32,251 nt of DNA from CAYGHG01 sp964349515. GTDB lineage: Bacteria > Oederibacteriota > PGYV01 > CAYGHG01. The stretch is taken from the NCBI GenBank assembly GCA_964349515.1, contig CAYGHG010000018.1, positions 1-32,251 on the forward strand, given 5' to 3'. Both the position numbers and the translations under genes were made by a program. Shown in pieces: positions 7,621 to 16,541 of this stretch. Below the pieces are notes generated by a model. That model worked only from the letters and a program-made list of their open reading frames with translations. It ran no database searches and had not been told where the DNA came from. The stretch's first letter is position 1. Each line of letters opens with the position of its first letter.

Positions 7621-10029
7621 TTACTGCTCGGCTGTAAGTATAGCCTGTTCAAACGCATTATTTACCGCCCAGGAAACAGCCGCTCTCGCATACTTTTCTC
7701 TGTAAAACATTTCCGGCATAAAACCAAAAGGCCCTACCACCGGCCCCCACCATGTGACCGTGCCGCACGCACCGGACGCCACATTCCCAAGATTCCAGGT
7801 TATCAAAGTACCGCCGCCGCCCGTAGTCGGGCTGCAGCCTCCGGTACATCCTGCAATTGACAGCCCCGCCGGCACAGTATCAAAAATCCTGTAATTGGTT
7901 ATCGTAGCCATTCCGTCATTACACCACGAAATAGTCCATGTTATGACATCGCCTATCATTGCGGTTGCAACATTTGCTGTTTTTGTAATCCCTGTTATCT
8001 CCCGGCATATCGGAGTCGTAATCACTATGTTTGAATCAACAGCCGCCACACCTGTACCTGCTATCGTCGCCCTGTTTGTAATAGGGTCGCAGGTATCCAC
8101 CCTGCCCCACCAGGTGTATGTTCCGCCCTCGTTTGATATGGAGCCTAAATTCCAGTTCAGCCTCGGCGTGGTGGTTGAGGGCACAAGCGGGCCGGTATAA
8201 CCCTGATAAACTACACCCGCGGGAATTGTGTCATACAGGGTTGTATTGGCGGAAACGCGCGGCTCGTATATTACGAAGTTGTTGTAAATATCCTTTACCC
8301 AGCCCGAGTCGCCTCCCTGCTGCCCGTAGCCTGTGTACCACATTCCCGAAGCGCACGAAGAGTTTGCAGGCGGTGTGCCGTCAGTCCATGCAACATCCCA
8401 AGCAGCGGGTTCAGGGTCGCCTTTTGCCCAGACCTTTGCGCGGAACTGATAATCAGCAAGAGCTTCTATTTTCATTGTGTACCATCTGTTTGTCTCAATT
8501 TTTCCTATGCCCGGATCAGCTGATGCAGGCCAGATACAGTTTGTAGTGGGCCCTGCCGTAGTTACGCAGCGCTGGAATCCTATGTAGCCGTTTGGATTGG
8601 TGCCAAAGTTTCTGTCAACCGATAACCCTACAGAGTATGCAATGGCCCCCGGCCCGTCAATACCGTTGTTTCTTACAAACACCAGTGCATCTGCGCCTTC
8701 ATAACTGGCCGTTACTTTTATATCGCTTACTATTATGCCCGTGCAAAAAGCCGATCCAAGCCCGTTATACAAAAGGCCCGGGTAGCTGAAATTTGGAGAG
8801 TGCCCGCGTATCTGCCTGTCGCCTGTGCCGCACTCATCAAAAACTTCCCACGACTGGTTTGCTGCGAGCGTGGGCCTGTCAAATCTCCAGCCTGTCGGAG
8901 GCGAAGAACCCGCATAAACACCCAGCGCAAGGTCATCAAAGGGCTGATAAGCAACAAGTTTCGAACCGTTGATGCTGTATTCAAGATAATATGTGACATT
9001 TGTTCCGTAAGGAACAGACGCCGAACGCTGCGATTTAGTAATATTGATTACAGGCTGGCCCTTTGTAATTCTGGTTAAGCTGCTGGTCGCACCCGAGACT
9101 GTCCCTGTGGCATTTGCTGTATTTGGTATGACAGTACCGTTTGCAATATTTGTATTCATACGTAAAAGAAACCATACAGTCCCCTGTGTGACACCCCTCT
9201 GCCCGGTTCTGTTCGGAAGATTCCACTGCAGAGTACCCGCAGTAGAACCAAGCGCGGGAGTCCCCGTCCAAATCCCCATGGGCCCTGCCTGCACAAGCGT
9301 GAAATTTCCGCCGCCCGGTATTGTATCGGTAATTGTGAGGCCCTGATTGGCGTATTCATAATCTATCTGGTAAAGCAGCAGGTCATCCACATCCTGAAGC
9401 ACGCCGTCTGCTTTTTTCTGAACATTGGCAAAAGCAGGGACAAGCGGTATCTGCCATGACGTGGAGTTCCACTTGTCAGAACCCGCGGCGCAGGTAACAG
9501 CCGCTGTCTGCCAGTCCCCCTCGCTCATGTTTGAGTCGCGCATCCTGATAAGAAGGTTAAGGTCTGTTACGTTGCACCCGGGGAAAGCTTCCTTTTCCGG
9601 CATTGTGAGATTGAACCTCGCCGTGGCAGTGGTACCGTCGGTGTTCGTACAATAACTGCAGTTCGCCGGAGCGGTTCCTCCCCAGTTACCCCTGACTACA
9701 AGTCCAAAATCCTCACCCGGCAGCGCCGCGGGAACAAGCGGGTTTCCCGGCCTTCTTGTCACCACAAAAACCTGCCCGGAACCTGAAAGCTGTGCGTTCT
9801 GGAAAGTTGAAGATGTGCTGACTGCGGCAATCATAGCTATTGCGTTATAGCGCTGGGCGCAGAAGTCCACCTCAAGAGTAAATGCCTCGCCAAAGCCGGG
9901 CGTGGGAGGTATCATCCTCACGGCAGTAACGACAGGCTGGGCATATAAAGAAATTGTTATTAATGAAAGGAGTAATGCAGTGGTGAGAATAATGCCTTTT
10001 TTAGTGCTGCGTGAAAGTGGCCCCGTCAT
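7621..10029 (-). CDS. secreted DUF11-repeat protein with embedded lectin-like domain
   Basis: An 802-residue protein with a signal peptide (hydrophobic 12-29, ends near SLYA-QP). DUF11-type modules (conserved repeat domain, Ig-like) are seen at about 202-310, 327-358 joined with 592-658, and 679-765. They carry typical phrases such as DTIPAGVVYQG, LNWNLGSI and ITKTANVATAMIGDVITW. Between the two halves of the second module, residues about 360-590 resemble a concanavalin/laminin-G-like lectin, with the RWYTMKIEALADYQFRAKVW strand pair. Several cysteine pairs suggest an oxidising extracellular location. No membrane anchor or sorting motif is visible at the C-terminus. The ATG has AGGG upstream. 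It is first in a two-gene unit with the CBM3-like protein. Likely a surface structural or adhesive protein; the ligand is unknown. Confidence 0.78.
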   Translation of the reverse strand: MTGPLSRSTKKGIILTTALLLSLITISLYAQPVVTAVRMIPPTPGFGEAFTLEVDFCAQRYNAIAMIAAVSTSSTFQNAQLSGSGQVFVVTRRPGNPLVPAALPGEDFGLVVRGNWGGTAPANCSYCTNTDGTTATARFNLTMPEKEAFPGCNVTDLNLLIRMRDSNMSEGDWQTAAVTCAAGSDKWNSTSWQIPLVPAFANVQKKADGVLQDVDDLLLYQIDYEYANQGLTITDTIPGGGNFTLVQAGPMGIWTGTPALGSTAGTLQWNLPNRTGQRGVTQGTVWFLLRMNTNIANGTVIPNTANATGTVSGATSSLTRITKGQPVINITKSQRSASVPYGTNVTYYLEYSINGSKLVAYQPFDDLALGVYAGSSPPTGWRFDRPTLAANQSWEVFDECGTGDRQIRGHSPNFSYPGLLYNGLGSAFCTGIIVSDIKVTASYEGADALVFVRNNGIDGPGAIAYSVGLSVDRNFGTNPNGYIGFQRCVTTAGPTTNCIWPASADPGIGKIETNRWYTMKIEALADYQFRAKVWAKGDPEPAAWDVAWTDGTPPANSSCASGMWYTGYGQQGGDSGWVKDIYNNFVIYEPRVSANTTLYDTIPAGVVYQGYTGPLVPSTTTPRLNWNLGSISNEGGTYTWWGRVDTCDPITNRATIAGTGVAAVDSNIVITTPICREITGITKTANVATAMIGDVITWTISWCNDGMATITNYRIFDTVPAGLSIAGCTGGCSPTTGGGGTLITWNLGNVASGACGTVTWWGPVVGPFGFMPEMFYREKYARAAVSWAVNNAFEQAILTAEQ

Positions 10030-10132
10030 GTTTTCCCTACTTTCGTAAATGTCTTTTGCAGCCTTTTATTTCAACTATATTAGACAGCGAAAGCGTGCAA
10101 AAGTTCCTGCTATTTTCACCCTCTGATAGTTA

Positions 10133-10161
10133 AGTTTAGCAGACAAAACAGGGGTTGTCAA
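10133..10161 (-). promoter_or_regulatory. candidate promoter for the secreted-protein pair
   Basis: On the minus strand a perfect TTGACA (10156-10161) is followed after 17 bases by TAAACT (10133-10138, four of six consensus bases). The -10 box falls within the left repeat end. The leader to the ATG at 10029 would be about 100 bases. Confidence 0.45.
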
Positions 10162-10225
10162 ACCCTTTATTAAAACGTAAAAACCGGGGTTTTATCGACT
10201 ATTTTAACGTTAAGGAATTATCCAC

Positions 10226-10245
10226 AAAAATTACCGTCTGACGGC
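10226..10245 (-). terminator. possible weak terminator behind htrA
   Basis: On the minus strand CCGT and ACGG flank a three-base loop and are followed by TAATTTTT. The stem is very short. It is about 75 bases after the htrA stop. Confidence 0.3.
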
Positions 10246-10319
10246 ACATATATGGCAATCAGCCCTCCGCCACACAACATATGTCTTCTGTCTTTTGTCT
10301 GTATTATCAACTTGCTCTT

Positions 10320-11681
10320 CTACTTCACCGTAAACGCCAGATATATCATGGAGTCCCCGCGTTCTATCACAAATACCGCCCTGTTGCCCTGTTTCAGCCT
10401 GGCTATTTCAGCTTCAAAATCCTTTAAACCCTTTACCACTTTTCCGTTTACTTCGTGAATTATATCCCCCCTCATAACTCCCGCCTCTGCCGCTGCGGAG
10501 CCCCTGCTCAACTCCAGCACTATCACGCCCGACCTGTCTTTCAATCCGTACTGGCGCCTTACTTCTTCTGTTATGTCGCCGGCGGTGATGCCGCACGAGG
10601 CGTCATTTGATACATACTGCGGCGCCTCTGACATCGCGCCTATGTCCCTCTCAGCAACCGACACTTCCGAAACCCTCGGCTTTCCCTGCCTTATCACCTT
10701 TACTTTCACCTTTTTATTTACATCTGTAGCGGCAACCACAGACTGGAGCTCACGGTGGTTTTTTACCTCTTTGCCGTCAAACTCAACTATGACGTCGCCG
10801 CGCTGTAATCCCGCTTTTTCCGCAGGGCCGTCTTTAAATATCTGCGCTATGAGCACTCCCTCTTTTACCTTGAAATGCTCTGCAAGTTCCGGCGTTATCT
10901 CCTGTATGCCCACGCCCAGCCAGCCTCTTATTACCTTTCCTTTATTAATGATGTCGCTGATTATTTTTTTTGCAAGATTAACGGGTATGGCAAATCCCAC
11001 ACCTTCATAACCGCCGGAGGTGGAGGATATGGCAGTATTGATTCCCACAACCCCTCCGTCCAGATTCACAAGCGGGCCGCCTGAGTTGCCCGGGTTAATA
11101 GCGGCGTCAGTCTGCAGAAAATCATCATAGGGCCCGGCGCCTATTATCCTGCCCTTTGCGCTTATTATTCCCTGCGTCACCGTCTGCTCGAGCCCAAAAG
11201 GGCTGCCTATAGCGAGCACCCAGTCTCCCACGCTTATGCTGTCAGAATTGCCGAGCGGCAGTGGTACGAGCCCGCCTGCCTCTATTTTAATAACCGCGAG
11301 GTCTGTATCCGCGTCCGTTCCTATTACCTTTGCCTTGAATTCACGCCTGTCATAGAGCCTGACTGTTATTTCATCAGCCTTTGCCACTACGTGATTGTTT
11401 GTTATTATGTAGCCGCTTTTATTCATGATAAAACCGCTGCCCAGGCTGCTGCGCTTAAAACTCCCCCTCGGCACGCCGAAGAAACGCTCAAACACCTCGT
11501 CGTCAAAACCGTAATAGGGGTTTGCCCCCCTCCTCATTACCTGTACCGTTGAAATATTTACAACCGACGGCCTGACAGCCTCTGCTATCTCTTTAAAACT
11601 TGCCGGTATCATTTTAACCTGAGCCGCCGGAAGCTGAACTGCCAGCGCTATCGCCGCAAAAAACAATACTGTTTTCTTCAT
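10320..11681 (-). CDS. degP: Deg/HtrA-family serine protease
   Basis: A 453-residue periplasmic-type protease with a signal peptide (hydrophobic 5-19). The trypsin-like domain holds the complete triad: H97 in NNHVVA, D127 in DTDLAVIKI and S200 in GNSGGPL. Two PDZ domains follow at about 240-345 and 355-450, each with a GxxRGDxI core (LQRGDVIVEFDG and VMRGDIIHEVNG). This matches DegP/DegQ architecture, which degrades or refolds damaged envelope proteins. The ATG follows GGAGGCGCAAC and lies 24 bases after the DUF4340 stop, so it is probably the last gene of the gld-like operon. No sigma-E-like promoter was recognised directly in front. The exact paralogue (DegP, DegQ or MucD) cannot be decided here. 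Confidence 0.9.
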   Translation of the reverse strand: MKKTVLFFAAIALAVQLPAAQVKMIPASFKEIAEAVRPSVVNISTVQVMRRGANPYYGFDDEVFERFFGVPRGSFKRSSLGSGFIMNKSGYIITNNHVVAKADEITVRLYDRREFKAKVIGTDADTDLAVIKIEAGGLVPLPLGNSDSISVGDWVLAIGSPFGLEQTVTQGIISAKGRIIGAGPYDDFLQTDAAINPGNSGGPLVNLDGGVVGINTAISSTSGGYEGVGFAIPVNLAKKIISDIINKGKVIRGWLGVGIQEITPELAEHFKVKEGVLIAQIFKDGPAEKAGLQRGDVIVEFDGKEVKNHRELQSVVAATDVNKKVKVKVIRQGKPRVSEVSVAERDIGAMSEAPQYVSNDASCGITAGDITEEVRRQYGLKDRSGVIVLELSRGSAAAEAGVMRGDIIHEVNGKVVKGLKDFEAEIARLKQGNRAVFVIERGDSMIYLAFTVK

Positions 11682-11705
11682 GTTGCGCCTCCTGAAATAC
11701 CCGCC

Positions 11706-13040
11706 TTAAAAACCCATTCTTTCGGGCAGGCTTTTTTCCATGCTGTATATGGTATTATTTTTTTCATTCCTGAAAAACACCTCTTCATTGCCGTCAATCA
11801 CAGTTCCTATGCTCAAATGCCCCGCGGGGTTTCCGTTTTTATCATAAATCCTAAACTCCCTCTCCCCGCTTATCTTATACGCTTCAGCAGCTGCCGCCGT
11901 GTCAACTCCGGTAAAAGAGCCCCTGTGCTCGGCCCAGTAAAGAGATGAGAGCGCGGAGTCGGCGTTGATTTTTTTTCTCTCAGCAGAGTCATAACCCTTT
12001 ATGTCATAAACAGCCCAGCGCGGATTTCCCTCGCTGTCTTTTGTCCTTTTCGCGGACCAGGACTTTACACCGTCTCTTGCCTCTATCCTTTCAATTTCAG
12101 ATTCTGTAAACATCACAGCCTGCTTGTTTTCAATTTCAGAGGGCTCAGGCGGGTACTTATAAACATACTCCTCTATTTCCAGAACCTCGCCCGGAAAATC
12201 AGGGCTCAAGCCGTAATATTTTTTTTCAGCCTCTTTTCCCCTCGAGGAGAAATACAGGGTTTTATCCCCGCCTTTCATTCTGAAAACCACCTTTTCTTTC
12301 GGGTTTGACAGGCCAAAGGACGCCGCTTTTTTATCAGAGTGGAACTCTCTTACCGCCCTGCCCGTATAGTTTGATATTATCTGGTTTGCGCGCTCTGTCT
12401 TTGCGAATTTTCCGGTTTCTTTAACCTTCCACAGGGCGCCCTCCCTTAGCAGTGTATACTTTCTGTCAGCAAGGGCTATTTGAACTTCATAAACATGCTC
12501 GGAATCGGCTTTGACCATGCCGTTATACCTGAATTCTTTCACATCCCTGTCAAGCGTCCTGAATATTTCTGTCTCTATAACATATACCCTGTCAGGCTCG
12601 CCTGATTTCTGCGCGTACATGTGGGTCGGCACCACAGTATTGTGCCCGAAACTAAAGCGCACTGTTTCTCCGGTTTGCATTGTAAGGCTGCAGTAATACC
12701 CTTCAGGGCTTATGCCGTACTCCGCGGGCGGCTCCCCCTCTATTATCCGCTCGGCTGTTTTGTCGAGCCAGTTGTTAATCACAGCCTCCACGGGAAATAC
12801 AAGGGCATGGGTTTTTATGGGCGCTTCTATCATCCAGCCGCCCTCTCTTTTTGCCAGTTTTATCGTTTCATGACTGTTCTTTATTTCAACCCCGGTTACA
12901 CCGTCTTTTGTCACGCCGTATATCAGGGACTCTGCTTTTTTCTTTGTCTCTGCCTCTGCCTCTTTCTTTTTGAACTCAAAGAAGTAAAAGTAGCCTCCGA
13001 GCAGGGCGAAAACTGCAAGAGCGATTATGGTTTTTTTCAC
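11706..13040 (-). CDS. DUF4340-domain membrane-anchored protein
   Basis: A 444-residue protein with one N-terminal membrane helix (about 4-21) followed by a short charged coil rich in Lys and Glu and a large soluble beta-rich part. The order of neighbours (ABC ATPase, permease, GldG-like protein, then this) and the repeated pattern around VTGVEIKNSHETIKLAKREGGWMIE identify it as a DUF4340 protein, a common fourth partner of Gld-type ABC systems. Its biochemical role is not known. The start is a GTG whose GTGA overlaps the TGA of the gldG-like gene, with GGAGG eight bases upstream, which indicates translational coupling. Most of it probably faces the periplasm and works with the GldG-like subunit. 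Confidence 0.75.
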   Translation of the reverse strand: MKKTIIALAVFALLGGYFYFFEFKKKEAEAETKKKAESLIYGVTKDGVTGVEIKNSHETIKLAKREGGWMIEAPIKTHALVFPVEAVINNWLDKTAERIIEGEPPAEYGISPEGYYCSLTMQTGETVRFSFGHNTVVPTHMYAQKSGEPDRVYVIETEIFRTLDRDVKEFRYNGMVKADSEHVYEVQIALADRKYTLLREGALWKVKETGKFAKTERANQIISNYTGRAVREFHSDKKAASFGLSNPKEKVVFRMKGGDKTLYFSSRGKEAEKKYYGLSPDFPGEVLEIEEYVYKYPPEPSEIENKQAVMFTESEIERIEARDGVKSWSAKRTKDSEGNPRWAVYDIKGYDSAERKKINADSALSSLYWAEHRGSFTGVDTAAAAEAYKISGEREFRIYDKNGNPAGHLSIGTVIDGNEEVFFRNEKNNTIYSMEKSLPERMGF

Positions 13041-14611
13041 GACATCTTCCTCCTGATAAAAATAAGCACGTCGATTGACAGCACGAGCAGCGGCATGAAA
13101 ACAACAGGGACGAGAAACATCATCCTGCCCTGCGTCCTTGACAGAAACAGCGGCTCAAAAGAACGGTCTTTCGGCCTGATTGCAATCAGGTCTCCCTCGT
13201 TTCCGAGATAGCTTATGGCATTCATGAAAAAGTTCCTGTTTCCCGCGCCTGCAAGGTATGCGTTGTTTATGAAATCCGCGCTGCCAAATACCGCCAGCAC
13301 GGCCTTTGCCCCGGTGGTCACAGATTCCGGAGTTTCTTTAAATACTCCAAAGTCAATTTCCGATACAGCCGCGACTGTAAGAGGGGCTTCATTGTCCGCG
13401 CCTTTGTCAAAACGCACCGTCCCCGCTTTAACGCCCGAAAGGTCGGTTTCTCCCCAGCTTCCCTGCCCGCTTTTCGCAAGAGCCGCAGCGTTTACGCCCG
13501 GCGTGCCGGTTATGACTTCAAGCGAGCGCGACAGGGGCATAAAAGCCGAACCGCCAAAACCGCGCGTTATCATGTGATTTTCAAACTGAGAAATAATCGG
13601 CATCAGCACGTCCCCGCCGAACATACGCCCCATATTGTCCACAATCACGTCATTGCGCGCTTTAATGCCGTAGGATGCGGATATGGCGTCAAGCAGGGGT
13701 GTTAAAACAAGGGCCTTTTTCAGGATGACCACCCTGCCGCCTCGCGATAAGTAATCGCGTATCACAACGGCTTCCCGCGGGTAGATGTCAGCCTGCGCGC
13801 CGGCAATAACAAGCACGGCGCAGTCCGAAGGGACAGAAGGCTTGTTGAAAAGCTCCAGCGCCTCCACGTCATAGTTATAAGCGGCGAGCTCGTCGCGAAT
13901 GACGCTGAGGCCGTTCTTGTCATTTGGAGGGGAGTCAAGCCCTCCCTCCCCGTGGCCTTTGGTAAAATATATCTTTTTCTTTGAATCTTTTGTAATCCTT
14001 ATCAGCGCGTTTGTAAATGACTCTTCGCTCAGAGCGTCTGTCTTTTCATTAATCTCTTTGTCTTTTCTGTGAAATACGGCCACATTGTATTTATCTACTC
14101 CGTACTTTCTGGCGTAAGAAGGGTTTTTATCCGCGTCAACGGCCTGAAAAGAAAATTTAGGCGAGAGCTTCGCATAGCGGGAGAGCATGTCTTCCGCCTG
14201 CACTGTCTGGCCCCGGGTTTTCAAGGAATAAAAGAGATAAGCCTCCACCTCTTTGTCCAGGTTTTTAAGTATGTTTATCGTCTGCTCCGAGAGCGAGTGG
14301 CGTTTTGCCTTTGTAAGGTCAAGCTGTTTTGTGTTTATGGCCGCGATTACCTGAACCATGACTATTATGCCGAGCGCGAGCAGTGTGTACACCACGGCAT
14401 TCATCCCCCTGCGCGCCCTTCCAGACGTTATTGTCTTTACAAGTTCCTTCCTGTTGATTACCGCATACAACAGGCAGCCTGCCGCGCCTGTTACCATCAT
14501 CGCGCCGGTGATTGTGCCTGCGGCGCCCCGCACAAGGGCTGCCGCTCCGCCGGCAATCAGCACAACTGCCGCGGCAATAAATATTATTTTGAATAATTTG
14601 TCATTTTTCAT
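13037..14611 (-). CDS. GldG-like ABC transporter auxiliary protein
   Basis: A 524-residue protein with three N-terminal membrane helices (about 7-28, 33-52, 71-91), a large extracytoplasmic domain and a C-terminal membrane helix near 495-516. The family phrase DLTKAKRHSLSEQTINIL (98-115) follows the third helix, and KKIYFTKGHGEGG (212-224) is a second conserved block. These are hallmarks of the GldG/ABC-type uncharacterised transport family (DUF4350-like fold). In Bacteroidetes GldG works with GldA and GldF in gliding motility, but most relatives occur in non-gliding bacteria with unknown substrate. It starts two bases after the permease stop and overlaps the DUF4340 start. Confidence 0.82.
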   Translation of the reverse strand: MKNDKLFKIIFIAAAVVLIAGGAAALVRGAAGTITGAMMVTGAAGCLLYAVINRKELVKTITSGRARRGMNAVVYTLLALGIIVMVQVIAAINTKQLDLTKAKRHSLSEQTINILKNLDKEVEAYLFYSLKTRGQTVQAEDMLSRYAKLSPKFSFQAVDADKNPSYARKYGVDKYNVAVFHRKDKEINEKTDALSEESFTNALIRITKDSKKKIYFTKGHGEGGLDSPPNDKNGLSVIRDELAAYNYDVEALELFNKPSVPSDCAVLVIAGAQADIYPREAVVIRDYLSRGGRVVILKKALVLTPLLDAISASYGIKARNDVIVDNMGRMFGGDVLMPIISQFENHMITRGFGGSAFMPLSRSLEVITGTPGVNAAALAKSGQGSWGETDLSGVKAGTVRFDKGADNEAPLTVAAVSEIDFGVFKETPESVTTGAKAVLAVFGSADFINNAYLAGAGNRNFFMNAISYLGNEGDLIAIRPKDRSFEPLFLSRTQGRMMFLVPVVFMPLLVLSIDVLIFIRRKMS

Positions 14612-14613
14612 CT

Positions 14614-15390
14614 TCAGCCCCTCCAGTGCTTTGTCTCAAGGACGCGTAGTGTGAGAAAGAAAAAGAGCAGGGTAAAATTCAAACAGTAAATTATGTCCGA
14701 AGTGTCGAGCATCCCCTTGGAAAAACTGTCAAAATGGTTTGTGACCGAGAGCCCGTTTATAATCTTTGCGGCCTCAGGGCCCGCAGACTGCGCCAGCCAC
14801 GGCAGCACAAGAAACAAAAGAAGCACGCCGAAAGAAATAACCGCCGCGACAAGCTGGCTTTCGGTAAGCGAGGAAATGAATATGCCGAGCATTATGAAAC
14901 CCGACCCGAGCAGAATAAGCCCTAAAAACCCGGAGAGCACCGGAAGCATCTCAAAAGCGGTCGCGCTTCGCAGCACCGCGAAACCCGCCAGCGTGCCGGC
15001 AAGCATTGCCGCGTACACTGTGAGCGCGCTCATAAATTTCGCCCCCACCACAGCCGCGTCGCTTACGGGGAAAGTAAAGAGCAGTTCTGCCGTGCCTTCC
15101 CTTTTTTCCTCGGAGAACATCCTCATAGTGAGTACGGGTATCATAAGTATCAGGATTACCAGCAGATTGCTGAAGTATGGCCTGAACACGCCCTCCACCA
15201 TGCTCAAATCCACCATAGCCCGCTGGTACTGGTTCATACTGCGCATTGAGAAATTGGCGTAGTAGCCGGTTATCTGCGAAAAAAAGTATCCGGAGAGCAC
15301 CAGAAAAACCGTAATAAGCGCATAAGCCACAGGCATGGAGAAAAATACGTTCAGTTCTTTTTTATAAAGCGCCCAGAATTTTGAAGCCAT
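14614..15390 (-). CDS. GldF-like ABC transporter permease
   Basis: A 258-residue membrane protein with six hydrophobic segments and the conserved cytoplasmic stretch RMFSEEKREGTAELLFTFPVS after the second segment, diagnostic of ABC-2 permeases of the GldF type. The start at 15390 is chosen because GGAGGAGG lies nine bases upstream and the sequence MASKFWALYKKELNVFF is the expected amphipathic start. An upstream in-frame extension runs into the ATPase gene and is not credible. It begins two bases after the ATPase stop and ends two bases before the GldG-like start. Substrate unknown. Confidence 0.85.
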   Translation of the reverse strand: MASKFWALYKKELNVFFSMPVAYALITVFLVLSGYFFSQITGYYANFSMRSMNQYQRAMVDLSMVEGVFRPYFSNLLVILILMIPVLTMRMFSEEKREGTAELLFTFPVSDAAVVGAKFMSALTVYAAMLAGTLAGFAVLRSATAFEMLPVLSGFLGLILLGSGFIMLGIFISSLTESQLVAAVISFGVLLLFLVLPWLAQSAGPEAAKIINGLSVTNHFDSFSKGMLDTSDIIYCLNFTLLFFFLTLRVLETKHWRG

Positions 15391-15392
15391 TA

Positions 15393-16334
15393 TTATGCCT
15401 CCTCCTTTGTCACGAGTTTCAGGAAGACATCTTCCAGCGTGTACTGTTTTTTCTTGAGTTCGATGAGATCCCACTCGTTTTTAACTATTTTTGCCACGAT
15501 ATCCTTTACCGCGGAGCTTCCCTCTTCTATATTAATATCAAACAGGTGCGTTTTGTCCCCTGTCTGTTTTTCCTCTGACACGGAAACCACGCCTTTGATT
15601 TTTGATATTTCGTCTATGAATTTCTGCGCCGGCGCTTCAGCCTCCACCGTTATGCCCCCTGATTTTTGAAAGGATTTTCCCAGGTTTGCCACTTCGTCTT
15701 TCGCCACCACTGTGCCGTTGTTTATAACAATAACCTTGTCGCAGGTCATGCTGACCTCGGGCAGAATATGCGTTGAAAGTATTATGGTGCGCTCGCCCTT
15801 CATGTTTTTTATCAGATCCCTGATTTCCCTTATCTGCTTGGGGTCAAGCCCTGCCGTAGGCTCGTCAAGCACCAGCACCTCGGGGTCGTTTATTATCGCC
15901 TGTGCAAGCCCCACCCTCTGGCGGTAGCCTTTTGAAAGTTTCGCAATTATCTTGGCGCGCACGCCTGCGAGCCCTGTTTCTTCCATGGCTTTTTTTACCC
16001 TCGCGGCGCGGCGCTCTTTTTTTACGCCCTTCATTTCAGCGGTAAATGAAAGATATGATTCAACTGTCATCTCTTTGTAAAGAGGCGCGTTCTCCGGCAT
16101 ATACCCTATCTTTTCTTTTGCCTTGACCGGATTTTTCTCAATGTCAATACCCGCGACTTTTATCTTTCCGGCAAAAGGGGGCATATACCCGGTTATCATC
16201 CTCATGGTAGTGGTCTTACCCGCGCCGTTTGGCCCGAGAAAACCGACTATCTCCCCTTTTTCCACAGTAAAAGAGATATCGTCAACTACCGTGGTGTTTC
16301 CAAACTTCTTTGTAACTCCGGTAAGTTCTATCAT
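15393..16334 (-). CDS. ABC transporter ATP-binding protein, GldA-like
   Basis: A 313-residue ATPase with all catalytic motifs: Walker A GPNGAGKTT (34-42), signature LSKGYRQR (133-140), Walker B VLVLDEPT (153-160, catalytic E158) and the switch histidine in LSTHILPE. A C-terminal extension of about 90 residues ends with YTLEDVFLKLV, typical of ABC-2 export ATPases. The start at 16334 is set by AGGAGGGCAC before the ATG; an in-frame extension to 16391 lacks such a site. It is the first gene of the run ATPase, permease, GldG-like, DUF4340, HtrA, with gaps of 2, 2, overlap and 24 bases. A repeat copy lies 42 bases upstream in the presumed leader. Transport direction is inferred as export. Confidence 0.9.
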   Translation of the reverse strand: MIELTGVTKKFGNTTVVDDISFTVEKGEIVGFLGPNGAGKTTTMRMITGYMPPFAGKIKVAGIDIEKNPVKAKEKIGYMPENAPLYKEMTVESYLSFTAEMKGVKKERRAARVKKAMEETGLAGVRAKIIAKLSKGYRQRVGLAQAIINDPEVLVLDEPTAGLDPKQIREIRDLIKNMKGERTIILSTHILPEVSMTCDKVIVINNGTVVAKDEVANLGKSFQKSGGITVEAEAPAQKFIDEISKIKGVVSVSEEKQTGDKTHLFDINIEEGSSAVKDIVAKIVKNEWDLIELKKKQYTLEDVFLKLVTKEEA

Positions 16335-16441
16335 GTGCCCTCCTGTGAAGTGCAAGTTTGTAAGACATCCAAGTACAAGTTTATAAGACAAAAGACAGAA
16401 GACAGAAGTTAAATACTAAAAACAAACACTGTTTTAGCAGT

Positions 16442-16499
16442 AGCTTACAGCTTATAGCTTAATACAAACCCACGCCCCTTTTGAAAAACTGGGTTAAAA
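16442..16499 (+). repeat. AGCTTAT tandem plus long direct repeat, copy A
   Basis: Tandem AGCTTAT-type heptamers lead into TACAAACCCACG and a CCCCTTTTGAAAAACTGGGTT segment. With small gaps it aligns to copy B (16712-16799) over about 50 bases in the same orientation. Confidence 0.6.
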
Positions 16500-16507
16500 T
16501 ACCAACC

Positions 16508-16541
16508 TGCTGCCGGTAAGGGCGGCTGTGTTATTTTTTTC
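16508..16541 (+). terminator. orphan plus-strand terminator-like hairpin
   Basis: GCTGCC pairs with GGCGGC around a short loop and is followed by TGTGTTATTTTTTT. It has the form of an intrinsic terminator on the plus strand, but no plus-strand gene lies upstream, so it may end an unannotated small RNA or antisense transcript, or be chance. Confidence 0.4.

Larger units (their letters stand above)
10132..10312. mobile_element. degenerate inverted-repeat element between htrA and the DUF11 gene
   Basis: The left end near 10132-10152 reads AAGTTTAGCAGACAAAACAG. The right end 10282-10312 contains TGTCTTCTGTCTTTTGTCT and closes in AACTT. These are diverged inverted versions of the ends seen at 2340-2941 and 3787-3932. 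The interior has no gene. The right end stops seven bases short of the htrA stop codon. The element makes up most of the 290-base gap 10030-10319. Confidence 0.45.

Noticed and set aside
10030..10150. Cyclic-di-GMP (GEMM) riboswitch in the DUF11 leader
   Set aside because: Considered because of the nearby PilZ gene, but the conserved GGCAAACC and GGACGCAAAG blocks are absent.
14614..15474. Longer permease start at 15474
   Set aside because: It would overlap the ATPase gene by over 80 bases; the ATG at 15390 has an excellent ribosome site.
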